Assembly: GCF_030345075.1 (NCBI RefSeq)
Contig: NZ_CP128361.1
Coordinates: 62,001 to 126,000 of the forward strand
Direction of reading: 5' to 3'
Source of the DNA: Solwaraspora sp. WMMA2065
GTDB taxonomy: Bacteria; Actinomycetota; Actinomycetes; Mycobacteriales; Micromonosporaceae
DNA: 64,000 nt
The position numbers were made by a program, and so were the translations under genes. The notes beneath the pieces were generated by a model. It was not told the origin of the DNA. It saw only the letters and a list, made by a program, of their open reading frames with translations, and did no database searches. This document shows positions 26,280 to 34,559 of this stretch, one piece after another (position 1 is the first letter of the stretch; every line of letters begins with the position of its first letter).

Positions 26280-27785
26280 ATGAGCACGACCGCGTTGCCC
26301 ACGTACGAGGATGTCGTCGCCCGCTACGAGCCGGTGATCGGCCTGGAGACGCACGTCGAGCTGGGCACCAACACGAAGATGTTCTGCGGCTGCCCGACCG
26401 GGTTCGGCGCCGAGCCGAACACCCAGGTCTGCCCGGTCTGCCTGGGCCTGCCCGGCTCGTTGCCGGTGGCGAACAAGGCGGCGATCGAGGCGACGATCCG
26501 CATAGGGCTGGCACTGAACTGCTCGATCGCCGACTGGTGCCGGTTCGCCCGGAAGAACTACTTCTACCCGGACATGCCGAAGAACTACCAGATCAGCCAG
26601 TACGACGAGCCGCTGTGCGTGGACGGCTGGCTCGACGTCGAGGTCGACGGCGAGCTGGTGCGGATCGGCATCGAGCGGGTGCATCTGGAGGAGGACACCG
26701 GCAAGACGCTGCACGTCGGCGGCGCGACCGGGCGCATTCACGGTGCGACCGAGTCGCTTGTCGACTACAACCGGGCGGGTATCCCGCTGGTGGAGATCGT
26801 CACCAAGCCGATCCCCGGCACCGGGGACCGGGCACCGCAAGTGGCCCGCGCGTACGTCACCGAGCTGCGGGACGTGATCCGCTCGTTGGGCGTGTCCGAC
26901 GTACGGATGGAGCAGGGTTCGCTGCGCTGCGACGTGAACACCTCGCTGACCCCGGTCGGGCAGACCGAGTGGGGCACCCGCACCGAGACCAAGAACGTCA
27001 ACTCGCTGCGGTCGGTGGAGCGGGCGGTACGCGCGGAGATGCTGCGCCAGGCGTCGGTGCTCGACGCCGGTGGCCGGATCGTGCAGGAGACCCGGCACTT
27101 CCACGAGGACAGCGGCGACACCACGTCCGGCCGGTCCAAGGAGACCGCCACCGACTACCGCTACTTCCCGGAGCCGGACCTGGTGCCGCTCGCCCCGGAC
27201 GCCGCCTGGGTGGCCGAGCTGAAGGCGGCCCTGCCGGAGCTGCCCCGGGTGCACCGCAAGCGGCTGCAGGAGCAGTGGGGGCTGACCGACCACGACATGC
27301 AGTCGGTGGTCAACGCCGGGGCGGTCGAGCTGATCGAGCAGACCATCGCCGCCGGCACCACCCCGGCCGGCGCCCGCAAGTGGTGGCTGGGTGAGCTGGC
27401 CCGCCGGGCCAACGAGTCCGGTGTGGAGCTGGCCGCGCTCGGGGTTACCCCGGCGCACGTGGCCGAACTGCAGGGGCTGGTCGACTCGGGCAAGCTCAAC
27501 GACAAGCTGGCCCGTACCGTCCTGGAGGCGGTGGCCGCCGGGGAAGGCACGCCGACCGAGGTGATGACCGCGCGCGGCCTGGAGGTGGTCTCCGACACCG
27601 GTGCGTTGACCGCCGCCGTCGACGAGGCGATCGCCGCCAACCCGGACATCGCGGCGAAGGTCCGCGACGGCAAGGTCGCGGCGGCCGGTGCGCTGGTCGG
27701 CGCGGTGATGAAGACGACCCGGGGCCAGGCGGACGCGCGTACCGTCCGGGAGCTGATCCTGTCCCGCCTCGGCGCACAGGGCTGA
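26280..27785 (+). CDS. gatB: Asp/Glu-tRNA amidotransferase subunit B
   Basis: tRNA-binding kinase/amidotransferase subunit, 501 residues. Seen: [23 protein letters not shown] at the N-terminus (split into motif plus zinc cysteines), the second cysteine pair [30 protein letters not shown], and the C-terminal YqeY-like tail ([14 protein letters not shown]). Start ATG 26280 has GGAG about 7 nt upstream. It normally follows gatA directly; here it is 2.1 kb away behind an ATPase/TOPRIM pair and has a possible promoter of its own. Confidence 0.96.
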   Translation: MSTTALPTYEDVVARYEPVIGLETHVELGTNTKMFCGCPTGFGAEPNTQVCPVCLGLPGSLPVANKAAIEATIRIGLALNCSIADWCRFARKNYFYPDMPKNYQISQYDEPLCVDGWLDVEVDGELVRIGIERVHLEEDTGKTLHVGGATGRIHGATESLVDYNRAGIPLVEIVTKPIPGTGDRAPQVARAYVTELRDVIRSLGVSDVRMEQGSLRCDVNTSLTPVGQTEWGTRTETKNVNSLRSVERAVRAEMLRQASVLDAGGRIVQETRHFHEDSGDTTSGRSKETATDYRYFPEPDLVPLAPDAAWVAELKAALPELPRVHRKRLQEQWGLTDHDMQSVVNAGAVELIEQTIAAGTTPAGARKWWLGELARRANESGVELAALGVTPAHVAELQGLVDSGKLNDKLARTVLEAVAAGEGTPTEVMTARGLEVVSDTGALTAAVDEAIAANPDIAAKVRDGKVAAAGALVGAVMKTTRGQADARTVRELILSRLGAQG

Positions 27786-27812
27786 GGCAGGTGCGCGGCC
27801 AACCACAGCGGA

Positions 27813-27845
27813 CGAGCCGTGTCGGGCACTGCCCGACGCGGCTCG
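27813..27845. terminator. Strong bidirectional hairpin after gatB
   Basis: A 15-bp stem (27813-27827 with 27831-27845; one G-T pair) closes a 3-nt loop ACT, between gatB and the convergent DUF397 gene. It is by far the strongest hairpin of this region and fits a bidirectional terminator. Confidence 0.7.
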
Positions 27846-27851
27846 CGTCAT

Positions 27852-28040
27852 CTACCGCTGATGGTGGTCGACGAAGGTCCGCCAGGCGGTGGGGGAGAAG
27901 GTGAGGGTGCCGCCGGTGCGGTCCTTGCTGTCGCGGACCAGGACCCGGCCGGGCAGGTTGTCGGCGACTTCGACACAGGCGCCGCCGGTGCCGTTGCTGC
28001 GGCTGCTGGTCCGCCAGGCCGGTCGAGGATCGGTCGTCAT
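27852..28040 (-). CDS. DUF397 domain protein (XRE partner)
   Basis: A 62-residue protein of the DUF397 family: W-R-T-S-S-R-S-N-G-T-G-G-A-C-V-E-V-A near the start, then VLVRDSKDRTGGTLTFSP and AWRTFVDHH. DUF397 proteins are typically encoded just downstream of XRE-DUF5753 regulators in actinobacteria and are thought to work with them, with some pairs described as toxin-antitoxin-like or as antibiotic-production regulators in Streptomyces. ATG at 28040 overlaps the XRE stop as ATGA, arguing for coupled translation. Confidence 0.9.
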   Translation of the reverse strand: MTTDPRPAWRTSSRSNGTGGACVEVADNLPGRVLVRDSKDRTGGTLTFSPTAWRTFVDHHQR

Positions 28041-28828
28041 GCCCATCTGTCGGCTGCCTCCTGCATCAACGCCACGGACTGCTCGCTGGGCAGAGCGTAC
28101 TCCCGCAGCGACTCCCAGGCATGCTCCAGTCTGGTCAGATCGGCCTCCAACTCGATGGTCTGGCCCTCCAACGGCCCGTCTACGAAGCCGGCCGCCCGGC
28201 CGTCCAGGCTGGCCAGAATGAACGGGCCGTTCAGCCCCGGGTAGGCACCGACCCCGGCCGGCACCACCTGGATCGAGACGTTGGGCCGGTCGCAGGCGGC
28301 GATCAGCGCCAGGACCTGCTCACGCATCACCGCCGGGCCGCCGACCGCCCGGGTCAGCACCGCCTCGTCGATCACCCCGACGAAGCGGCACGGCCGCTCG
28401 GCCCGGTGCAGGATCTCCTGCCGGCCGAGCCGGTCGCCGACGGTGGTGTCGACGTCGTCGATCGCCACTCCGGCATGGGTGAGGACGACGCGGGCGTACG
28501 CCTCGGTCTGCAGCAGGCCGGGCACCAGCAGCGGCTCGTACCAGCGCAGCATGATCGCCTCCCGCTCGTGCTCCAGCCACGGGCGCAGCCAGACCGGGGC
28601 CCGCTCGGTGCGCAGCAGCAGCTCCCAGAGGGTCGAGTAGTCGCAGTTGAAGACCCGGTCGATGGTGGCCAGGTAGTCGAGCCGGATCGGCCGGGCACCG
28701 CGCTCGACCGCGCTGACGTGCTGGGCCGACCAGTGCAGGGCGGCGCCCCACTGCTCCTGGGTGAGCCCGGCCAACTCGCGGCGGCGGCGGAGCTCCGCTA
28801 TCAGATATGCGCTCGCTGCTCCAGACAT
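28037..28828 (-). CDS. XRE regulator with DUF5753 domain
   Basis: A 263-residue regulator. Residues about 8-60 are a Cro/C1 helix-turn-helix (LRRRRELAGLTQEQWGAAL then SAQHVSAVERGARP). The rest is DUF5753 with its hallmark YEPLLVPGLLQTEAYARVVL and the later motif NVSIQVVPAGVGAYPGLNGPFILA. ATG at 28828 follows TGGAGG. It is the first gene of a two-gene unit with DUF397 and is divergent from two unknown genes at 29011 and 29315, which may belong to the same module. Confidence 0.92.
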   Translation of the reverse strand: MSGAASAYLIAELRRRRELAGLTQEQWGAALHWSAQHVSAVERGARPIRLDYLATIDRVFNCDYSTLWELLLRTERAPVWLRPWLEHEREAIMLRWYEPLLVPGLLQTEAYARVVLTHAGVAIDDVDTTVGDRLGRQEILHRAERPCRFVGVIDEAVLTRAVGGPAVMREQVLALIAACDRPNVSIQVVPAGVGAYPGLNGPFILASLDGRAAGFVDGPLEGQTIELEADLTRLEHAWESLREYALPSEQSVALMQEAADRWA

Positions 28829-28937
28829 TCGTTTCCTCCAGCTCTCTACAGAATTGCTTTGTGGTGGGCAGAGGTTGCCCCGTGACGGATGTTGCTGCTA
28901 CGAGGACAAAGCCCATCTTCCATATGTGAGGCGGGGA

Positions 28938-28951
28938 AGTCCAGGGTGGAG
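28938..28951. repeat. 14-bp motif shared with second XRE locus, copy 1
   Basis: AGTCCAGGGTGGAG occurs here, about 110 bp upstream of the XRE gene, and identically at 53794-53807 upstream of the second XRE gene (about 99 bp before its start when the IS66 element is removed). Possible common regulatory site. Confidence 0.45.
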
Positions 28952-29010
28952 GAGTGGGAAATTCGAGAAGGCGTCCATTGTTGTCCCGATGGGGGACGCA
29001 TGGCGCAAAA

Positions 29011-29322
29011 ATGAATGAGAAAGATCAATTGCGCCGGCACGGCGTACTCGGCTGGATGTCGGTGCCGACCGGCAGCGCCGTGCCCGGCTACGTCAACCAC
29101 CCGGTGATCGCCCGCGCCCGGCACCTGGCCGCGATGCACCTGCCCGACCCGGTGACCGGGTGTCCGCGCTGCGGCACGATCGTCTGTCCGGGGCTGCGGC
29201 TCGCGGTGGCCTACCTGGACCGGTACGACGGTGACGCCGCCCGGACCATTCGTCGGCTGCTCGCCTCGGTCGGCATCTGGCTCACCGCTGACCCGACCAC
29301 CGGGGCAGGTGGCGATGACTGA
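29011..29322 (+). CDS. Hypothetical protein beside XRE/DUF397 pair
   Basis: A 103-residue soluble protein I do not recognise. It contains a cysteine cluster GCPRCGTIVCPGLRLAVAYL (C-x2-C-x4-C), possibly metal-binding, preceded by VNHPVIARARHLAAMHLPD. ATG 29011 is the best-looking start, but upstream in-frame codons up to 28954 are possible and no clear Shine-Dalgarno is present. It overlaps the next gene by 8 nt and is divergent from the XRE gene, so the four genes probably form a module. Confidence 0.6.
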   Translation: MNEKDQLRRHGVLGWMSVPTGSAVPGYVNHPVIARARHLAAMHLPDPVTGCPRCGTIVCPGLRLAVAYLDRYDGDAARTIRRLLASVGIWLTADPTTGAGGDD

Positions 29323-29674
29323 GTCGACAAGATCGCCGCTGGTGCAGCCGTGGGACGTCATCGAGATCGGCGGGTCCGACTATCTCAACGGAGACGGAGC
29401 GCTGCGGCTGCGGGTCATCCACGTCCGCGCCGAGGCCGCCCACCCGAACATCGAATGGATTCACCTGCTCGGCATCCGACTGCACGGCAACCGGGACGGC
29501 CAGATGATGATGGTGATGGTCCGCGCGGCGGCGCTGCGCCGCCCCGGCGCGGTCATCCGGCCAGGGCCGGCTCCCGGGACCAAGGTGCCCTTTCACGACC
29601 TGATGCCACAGGTGCACCAAGATGCACCTCCGGCATCAAGCTCCACTGGTACCTCAGCCTCGATCCACCGATGA
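29315..29674 (+). pseudogene. Hypothetical protein, 3' end replaced by IS1380
   Basis: A 119-residue reading frame starting at ATG 29315 inside the previous gene. It reads PLVQPWDVIEIGGSDYLNGDG, then IEWIHLLGIRLHGNRDGQMM and [19 protein letters not shown]. The IS1380 element starts at 29658, so the last residues (ASIHR) are encoded by the element. Joining the sequence across the 5-bp duplication gives S-G-P-N-E and a TAG at 31360-31362, so the original protein was only about the same length with a different tail. Function may survive. A related C-terminal segment recurs at the second XRE locus. Confidence 0.6.
29597..29643 (+). repeat. Palindromic repeat, copy 1
   Basis: TGATGCCACAGGTGCA (29601-29616) and TGCACCTCCGGCATCA (29623-29638) are inverted copies with 14 of 16 bases matching. 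A close copy, in opposite orientation, lies at 53865-53912. Here it is coding for LMPQVHQDAPPASSS at the end of the hypothetical gene. Confidence 0.55.
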
Positions 29675-29706
29675 AGGTCGGACCGGCAGGACCCCGGCTA
29701 TAGAAA

Positions 29707-29768
29707 GTGCCCTCTGAACTGGAAGGATAGGAGTTCTGACGCTTCTATCGCTCGGTTCGAGAGGGCAC
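29707..29768 (+). promoter_or_regulatory. Hairpin masking the transposase ribosome site
   Basis: GTGCCCTCT (29707-29715) and AGAGGGCAC (29760-29768) are perfect inverted copies enclosing a second small hairpin (GAACT/AGTTC). The right arm contains the GAGAGGG Shine-Dalgarno of the GTG at 29776. Transcripts entering from outside would fold and block translation, a protection seen in several IS families. Confidence 0.5.
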
Positions 29769-29775
29769 CTCGCAG

Positions 29776-31164
29776 GTGAGAATACGCCAGGACGCGCCGG
29801 TGGTGCGCGCGACGTTCGACGATCCGAATCTGGTGTCGTGTGCCGGTCTCGTTCCGGTGATGCGCCTGGCCGAGCAGGCCGGTCTGCATGACGCGGTCGC
29901 CGACCGGGTGCGGCTGCCGACGGACAAGGGCGCGAACCCCGCCGGGAAGGTCGCCACGGTCGTGGCGGGGATGCTCGCGGGCGCGGACAGCATCGACGAC
30001 CTCGACATCGCCCGGCACGGTGGCATGCGGTCGCTGTTCGGCAGCGTGTACGCGCCGTCGACGCTCGGGTCGTTCCTGCGTACGTTCACCCACGGGCACG
30101 TACGGCAGTTACAGGCCGCCGCCCGCGACACCCTGATCGGTCTGACCGGCCGGGCACCGATCCTGACCGGCGCCGACACCCTGTGCTTCGTGGACATCGA
30201 CTCCATGCTGCGGCGGGTGTACGGCAAGCAGAAGCAGGGCATCGGGTTCGGCCACGCCAAGGTCGGCGGCTACAACGTCTACCTGCGCGGCTACAACCCC
30301 CTGGTCGCGACGCTGTCCACCCCGCTGTCCGCGCCGGTGATCGCCGCCACGAGGCTGCGGTCGGGTAACGCCGGCTCGTCCCGGGGCGCCGCCACCATGA
30401 TCGCCGAGGCCATCACGACCGCCCGGGCATGCGGCGCTTCGGGGGAGATCATGGTGCGAGCGGACTCGGCGTTCTACGCCAAGACGGTGATCAGCGGCTG
30501 CCGGCGTCGTGGCGTGCGGTTCTCGGTCACCTGCCGCATCGACCCGAAGATCCGCGCCGCGTGCGACGGCATCGCCGCCGACCAGTGGGTCGACATCACC
30601 TATCCGCAGGCCGTCCGGGACGAAGACGCCGGCCGGTGGATCTCCGACGCGCAGATCGCCGAAACCACGTACACCGCGTTCGCCGGCACCCGACACGAGG
30701 CGACCGCCCGGCTGATCGTGCGCCGCGTCCGCCGCGACGACCCGCAACAGATCCCCGGCCAGGACGAACTCCTACCGACCTACCGGTACCACGCCGTGTT
30801 CACCGACAGCCCGTACACCCTCGTACAGGCCGAAGCCCAGCACCGGCAACACGCGATCATCGAGCAGGTCAACGCCGACCTGATCGCCGGCCCCCTCGCC
30901 CACCTGCCCTCCGGACACTTCAGCGCCAACGACGCCTGGCTGACCTGCGCCGCGATCACGCACAACCTCACCCGCGCCGCCGGACACCTCGCCGCGGGCA
31001 CCTGGTCGACCGCCAGACCCGCCACCATCCGGACCCGGATCATCACCGTCGCAGCCCGCCTCGCCCACCGGGCCCGCACCATCCACCTACACCTGCCCGA
31101 GTACTGGCCCTGGCAGGCGGCGTTCGACAACCTGTTCACCGCCGTCCAGCCGGCACCCGGCTGA
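29776..31164 (+). CDS. IS1380 family transposase
   Basis: DDE transposase of 462 residues. It shows the IS1380 pattern: VRIRQDAPVVRATFDDPNLV at the start, an acidic residue in LCFVDIDSMLRRVYGKQKQG, EIMVRADSAFYAKTVISGCR as second catalytic block, and a C-terminal HFSANDAWLTCAAITHNL helical region. GTG at 29776 is chosen for its position after GAGAGGG. The frame is complete with no internal stops, so the element may be active. Confidence 0.93.
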   Translation: MRIRQDAPVVRATFDDPNLVSCAGLVPVMRLAEQAGLHDAVADRVRLPTDKGANPAGKVATVVAGMLAGADSIDDLDIARHGGMRSLFGSVYAPSTLGSFLRTFTHGHVRQLQAAARDTLIGLTGRAPILTGADTLCFVDIDSMLRRVYGKQKQGIGFGHAKVGGYNVYLRGYNPLVATLSTPLSAPVIAATRLRSGNAGSSRGAATMIAEAITTARACGASGEIMVRADSAFYAKTVISGCRRRGVRFSVTCRIDPKIRAACDGIAADQWVDITYPQAVRDEDAGRWISDAQIAETTYTAFAGTRHEATARLIVRRVRRDDPQQIPGQDELLPTYRYHAVFTDSPYTLVQAEAQHRQHAIIEQVNADLIAGPLAHLPSGHFSANDAWLTCAAITHNLTRAAGHLAAGTWSTARPATIRTRIITVAARLAHRARTIHLHLPEYWPWQAAFDNLFTAVQPAPG

Positions 31165-31430
31165 CCACACCCCACCAGCCGAAACCAGGCGGCCCGACCA
31201 CAGGCCACAATCCCGTTCCACCCCGAACACTCACCCTCGGAGCAAGCCGATCACGTGATCGGCGACTCCCTCACGCCCGCCGCACCACCCAATACAGAAA
31301 TGATCGACCAACATTCAGCGGCAACCGCGTCGGTGGATCGAGGCTCAGGCCCAAACGAATAGGCCGCGCGATCCTGGCTGGCGGCGCGGGCCGGGGTGCC
31401 GGTGAGGCTCTGCCGGGGGTGGGCGCGGGC

Positions 31431-33113
31431 TCAGGACGGGCTGGGTGCCGGGGTCGCGGACTGAGTGGTAGTCGGGGTCGCGGACGGACCGGCGGTAGGA
31501 ATCGGCGATGGCGACGGGTCTGGCTCCGGTTCCGGGCCGGCGATGACGTGCCGTTCCAGGGTGACCTGGGCCTGGCCGGTGCCCCCGATCCGGATGTCGT
31601 CGTGCGCCTGCAACTGGTGTTCGGCGTCGAAGTACAGCACCGTCATCGCCAGTGGCGTCGGCTCCTCGCCCTCCAGGCCGCGCAGTCCGGCTCCGCCGGT
31701 CGAACCCTCCACCATCAGGCGGGTCGGCTGCTCCCCGGGAATCTCGGCGAGCATCCGGACCTCCCGGTTGTGGGTGTGCCCGGCCAGCACCAGCGGCGTG
31801 GTGCCGGACAGCGGCCCGGCGGACACCGGGTCGTGCACCAGGGCGATGTCGACCGGCTCGTCGGTGCCCCGGATCGTCGCGGCAAGTTGCTCGCCGACCC
31901 CGATGACCTGGTCGGTGGCCGGCTTGGACAGGCCGCCCTCGGCCGGGCTGGTCTGCTTGTCCGGGGTGAACCGGGGGTCGCCGATACCGGCGATGGTCAG
32001 CCCAGCGACCTCGGTGACCTCGTTGTCCAGCACGACCGCGTTCGGCTGGCTGGCCACCGCCTCCTGGGTGCGGACTGAGTCGTGGTTGCCGCGGATGAAC
32101 ACGTACGGCACCTCCAGCAGCCCGATCGAGGCGACGTAGTTCGCCTCCGGCTCGCTGCCCCAGTCGGTGATGTCCCCGGTGTCGATCACCACGTCGATGT
32201 CGAACTGCTCGACCACGGTACGGATCACCGACCAGCCGGTCGGGTTGAGGTGCATGTCCGACACGTGCAGCACCCGGGTGGTGCCCTCGGCCGCCTGGTA
32301 GACGGGCAGCGTCGACACGGTGGTGTAGATCCGGCTGACGTTGCTGACGATGTGCTGCAGCTGTTCGGCGTACTGGCTGTAGTTGGTGGCGATCCGCTGC
32401 ACGTCACCGACCACCGCCGGGGCGTTGACCAGCAGACCCTCGTACCGAGGCTCCTCGATCGACTCCGGCCGGATGGTCGCCGCCGCGACGCCGATGCTGC
32501 CGCCGGTGATCAGCAGCGCCAGAGTGCCGGACCAGGCGACCCGGCGGGTGTCGCGGAAGACCAGCGCGGCGAGGATCAAGGTGGTGAGCACGGCGACCGC
32601 GATGGTACGGATACCGAGCCGCAGCACCCCCTCGGTGACGTCGCCGACCACGGTCTGACTGGCCCGGGTGATCGCGTTCGGGTCGTCGAGCAGGGCGAGG
32701 GTGCGGACCTGGTCGAGGGAGCCGAGCCGGATGGAGAGCTGGACCGGCCCTTCGTGGCTGTCCACGTGCAGCGCGCCGAGCGGCGGGATGGCCATGGTGG
32801 TGCCGCCGTCCACCGCCGGGGTCACCGACATCTCGGCCCGGAACGGGCCGATGTCGACGTCGGCGCGGGCCCCGAGCAGGACGCCGATGACGACCCCGGC
32901 CAGACTGACCGCGACGACCGCGAGCGCCACGCCGATCCGCCGGGTCGCCCGGGACCGCGCGGCCCGCCCGAATCCGCGACCAGCGGTACGGCTGACCGAG
33001 CCGAGCCGCCGCCCGGCGCGCGCCAGCCGTCGCCCGGGGCGGCCCGGCTGCTGATCCGGACGGCCCGGCTGCTGGCCGGGACGGCTCCGGTCGGCCGTCT
33101 GCTCGTCGCTCAT
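31431..33113 (-). CDS. Membrane metallophosphoesterase
   Basis: A 560-residue protein. A disordered Arg/Gly/Pro-rich cytoplasmic head is followed by membrane helices (IGVALAVVAVSLAGVVIGVL near 60; a pair near 170-215), then a calcineurin-like phosphoesterase domain from about 285. All core metal motifs are present: VLHVSDMHLN, VIDTGDITDWG, VFIRGNHDSV and LAGHTHNREV. A Pro/Ser/Thr tail ends the protein. The active domain is probably outside the membrane. Substrate unknown; relatives act on nucleotides or phosphodiesters. It starts 44 nt from the end of the next gene on the same strand. Confidence 0.85.
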   Translation of the reverse strand: MSDEQTADRSRPGQQPGRPDQQPGRPGRRLARAGRRLGSVSRTAGRGFGRAARSRATRRIGVALAVVAVSLAGVVIGVLLGARADVDIGPFRAEMSVTPAVDGGTTMAIPPLGALHVDSHEGPVQLSIRLGSLDQVRTLALLDDPNAITRASQTVVGDVTEGVLRLGIRTIAVAVLTTLILAALVFRDTRRVAWSGTLALLITGGSIGVAAATIRPESIEEPRYEGLLVNAPAVVGDVQRIATNYSQYAEQLQHIVSNVSRIYTTVSTLPVYQAAEGTTRVLHVSDMHLNPTGWSVIRTVVEQFDIDVVIDTGDITDWGSEPEANYVASIGLLEVPYVFIRGNHDSVRTQEAVASQPNAVVLDNEVTEVAGLTIAGIGDPRFTPDKQTSPAEGGLSKPATDQVIGVGEQLAATIRGTDEPVDIALVHDPVSAGPLSGTTPLVLAGHTHNREVRMLAEIPGEQPTRLMVEGSTGGAGLRGLEGEEPTPLAMTVLYFDAEHQLQAHDDIRIGGTGQAQVTLERHVIAGPEPEPDPSPSPIPTAGPSATPTTTQSATPAPSPS

Positions 33114-33157
33114 GGTGAGATGATGCCTGTCTGATCGAGGGTGGGGAGGCGGGTAAG

Positions 33158-34345
33158 TCAGCTGCGCCCGGCTCCGCCGTCGGCGAAGACCAGCCGAAGG
33201 ATACGGTCATCCTCCGGGGCCGGTTCGCCCCGGCCGTCCTGGTTCGAGGTGGTCACCCAGACCGAGCCGTCCGGTGCCTGCACGACGGTGCGTAGTCGAC
33301 CGTACTCTCCGGTGAGCAACGCGCGGGGCTGGCCGAAGACCGTACCGGACTCGGTCAGCTCAACCAGCCATAGCCGTTCGCCGCGCAGACAGGCGGCGGC
33401 GAGGATCCGGTCCACCACGGCCGCCCCTGAGCAGGAGGACTCCTCGGTCGGCCAGACGACCAGCGGGTCGACGAATTGTCCGTCCCCGCCTTCACCCTCG
33501 ACCTGTGGCCAACCGTAGTTTTCGCCCGGCTCGATCAGGTTGATCTCGTCCCAGGAGTTCTGGCCGAACTCGGTGGCGTACAGCCGGTCCTGAGCGTCCC
33601 AGGCGATGCCCTGCACGTTGCGGTGGCCCAGAGACCAGACCAGCGAGTCGGGGAACGGGTTGTCGGGGGCCGGCTCGCCGTCCGTTGTCATCCGCAGAAT
33701 CTTGCCGCCGAGGCTCTCCTGGTCCTGGGACAGGCCGGTGTCCGAGGCGTCACCGGTGGTGGCGTACAGGAAGCCGTCCGGCCCGAAGGCGAGCCGGCCG
33801 CCGTTGTGGATGCCGGAGAGCGGAATGCCGGTGACGATCGGTTCCGGTTCGCCGCCCAGGGTCAGCCGGGCGATCCGGTTGTCCTCGGCGGTGGAGTAGT
33901 AGATGAACACCGTCTCGTCGGTGGCGTACTCGGGGGAGACGGTGATGCCGAGTAGCCCGCCCTCACCGCCGCCGTCGACCTGGTCGATGATCTGCACCTC
34001 GGTGACGTCCAGCCCGTCCGGGGTCGAACCGGGCCCGACCTGCAGAATCCTGGCGCTGTCCCGTTCGGTGACCAGCGCGGCACCGTCCGGCAGGAACGTC
34101 ACCCCCCACGGCACCGCCAGTCCGCTGGCCAGCACGGTGACGGCCACCTGCTGATCGACGCCGCCGCCGGTCGGTGTCTCGGTCGGGGCGGGGAAAGTTG
34201 GGGGCGCGCCGGCCTGGTCCGGCTCCGGCTCGCCGAACGCGCAGCCGCCGGCGAGCAGCAGGGCGGTCAGGCTGGCGGCGGCGGTCGCTGTGGTCGCGGC
34301 GGTAGGGCGGCGCGACGAGCGGCGGTACGGCGGGCAAGCGTTCAC
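33158..34345 (-). CDS. PQQ-dependent sugar dehydrogenase-like lipoprotein
   Basis: A 395-residue exported beta-propeller of the glucose/sorbosone dehydrogenase (GSDH) family. N-terminus: basic residues, hydrophobic stretch and lipobox LLLAGGC, then a low-complexity linker. Propeller motifs include LAVPWGVTFLPDGAALVTER, GGEGGLLGITVSPEYATD, LSGIHNGGRLAFGPDGFLY and WSLGHRNVQGIAWDAQDRLY. GTG at 34345 is chosen because TAGTCT (34358-34353) lies 7 nt upstream on this strand, the leaderless pattern; longer frames would overlap that element. True PQQ use and substrate are uncertain. Confidence 0.85.
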   Translation of the reverse strand: MNACPPYRRSSRRPTAATTATAAASLTALLLAGGCAFGEPEPDQAGAPPTFPAPTETPTGGGVDQQVAVTVLASGLAVPWGVTFLPDGAALVTERDSARILQVGPGSTPDGLDVTEVQIIDQVDGGGEGGLLGITVSPEYATDETVFIYYSTAEDNRIARLTLGGEPEPIVTGIPLSGIHNGGRLAFGPDGFLYATTGDASDTGLSQDQESLGGKILRMTTDGEPAPDNPFPDSLVWSLGHRNVQGIAWDAQDRLYATEFGQNSWDEINLIEPGENYGWPQVEGEGGDGQFVDPLVVWPTEESSCSGAAVVDRILAAACLRGERLWLVELTESGTVFGQPRALLTGEYGRLRTVVQAPDGSVWVTTSNQDGRGEPAPEDDRILRLVFADGGAGRS

Positions 34346-34352
34346 CCGCACC

Positions 34353-34358
34353 AGACTA
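34353..34358 (-). promoter_or_regulatory. -10 element of the dehydrogenase lipoprotein gene
   Basis: TAGTCT on the minus strand ends 7 nt before GTG 34345 and fits a leaderless transcript. Confidence 0.45.
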
Positions 34359-34401
34359 GCCCGCTGCCGGACATCCGCATCCGACGGCATCCCCGGAGCA
34401 C

Positions 34402-34454
34402 TTAGGTAAGGGTAGCCAAATGGCATCGGGCGGTGTTAGGTAAGGGTTTCCAAA
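34402..34454 (+). promoter_or_regulatory. Two iron-box-like direct repeats
   Basis: TTAGGTAAGGGTAGCCAAA (34402-34420) and TTAGGTAAGGGTTTCCAAA (34436-34454) are 19-bp direct repeats 34 bp apart. By eye they match the DtxR/IdeR consensus TTAGGTTAGGCTAACCTAA at 15 and 14 of 19 positions. They lie between the divergent dehydrogenase and DUF1540 genes, just upstream of the latter's promoter. Confidence 0.45.
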
Positions 34455-34455
34455 A

Positions 34456-34484
34456 TTGCGAGAATTGAATACGCGCCATATATT
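34456..34484 (+). promoter_or_regulatory. Promoter of DUF1540 gene
   Basis: TTGCGA (34456-34461) and TATATT (34479-34484) with exactly 17 nt between them, in an unusually AT-rich stretch. A GTAGT/ACTAC inverted repeat (34490-34501) sits at the expected transcript start. Confidence 0.55.
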
Positions 34485-34559
34485 CTGTCGTAGTGGACTA
34501 CAGTTCTCCACAGTGACGACGACGCCACTGCCGGATGCTGCCGAGCTAGGAGGACCACC

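Larger units (their letters stand above)
29658..31343 (+). mobile_element. IS1380-family insertion sequence, complete
   Basis: A 1686-bp element. Terminal inverted repeats CCTCGATCCACCGA (29658-29671) and its exact complement (31330-31343) begin with CC as is usual for IS1380. The flanks are the identical pentamer CTCAG (29653-29657 and 31344-31348), a 5-bp target duplication within the range known for the family. The single transposase gene is intact. Perfect ends and duplication imply a recent insertion, here into the 3' end of a hypothetical gene. Confidence 0.93.

Noticed and set aside
29597-29643. CRISPR-like palindromic repeat
   Set aside because: Only two copies exist, 24 kb apart, with no spacers or cas genes.
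29653-31348. Longer terminal repeats of the IS1380 element (extending to CCT-N-AGCC)
   Set aside because: The extra symmetry comes from the near-palindromic CTCAG target duplication on each side; the element ends at CCTCGATCC.
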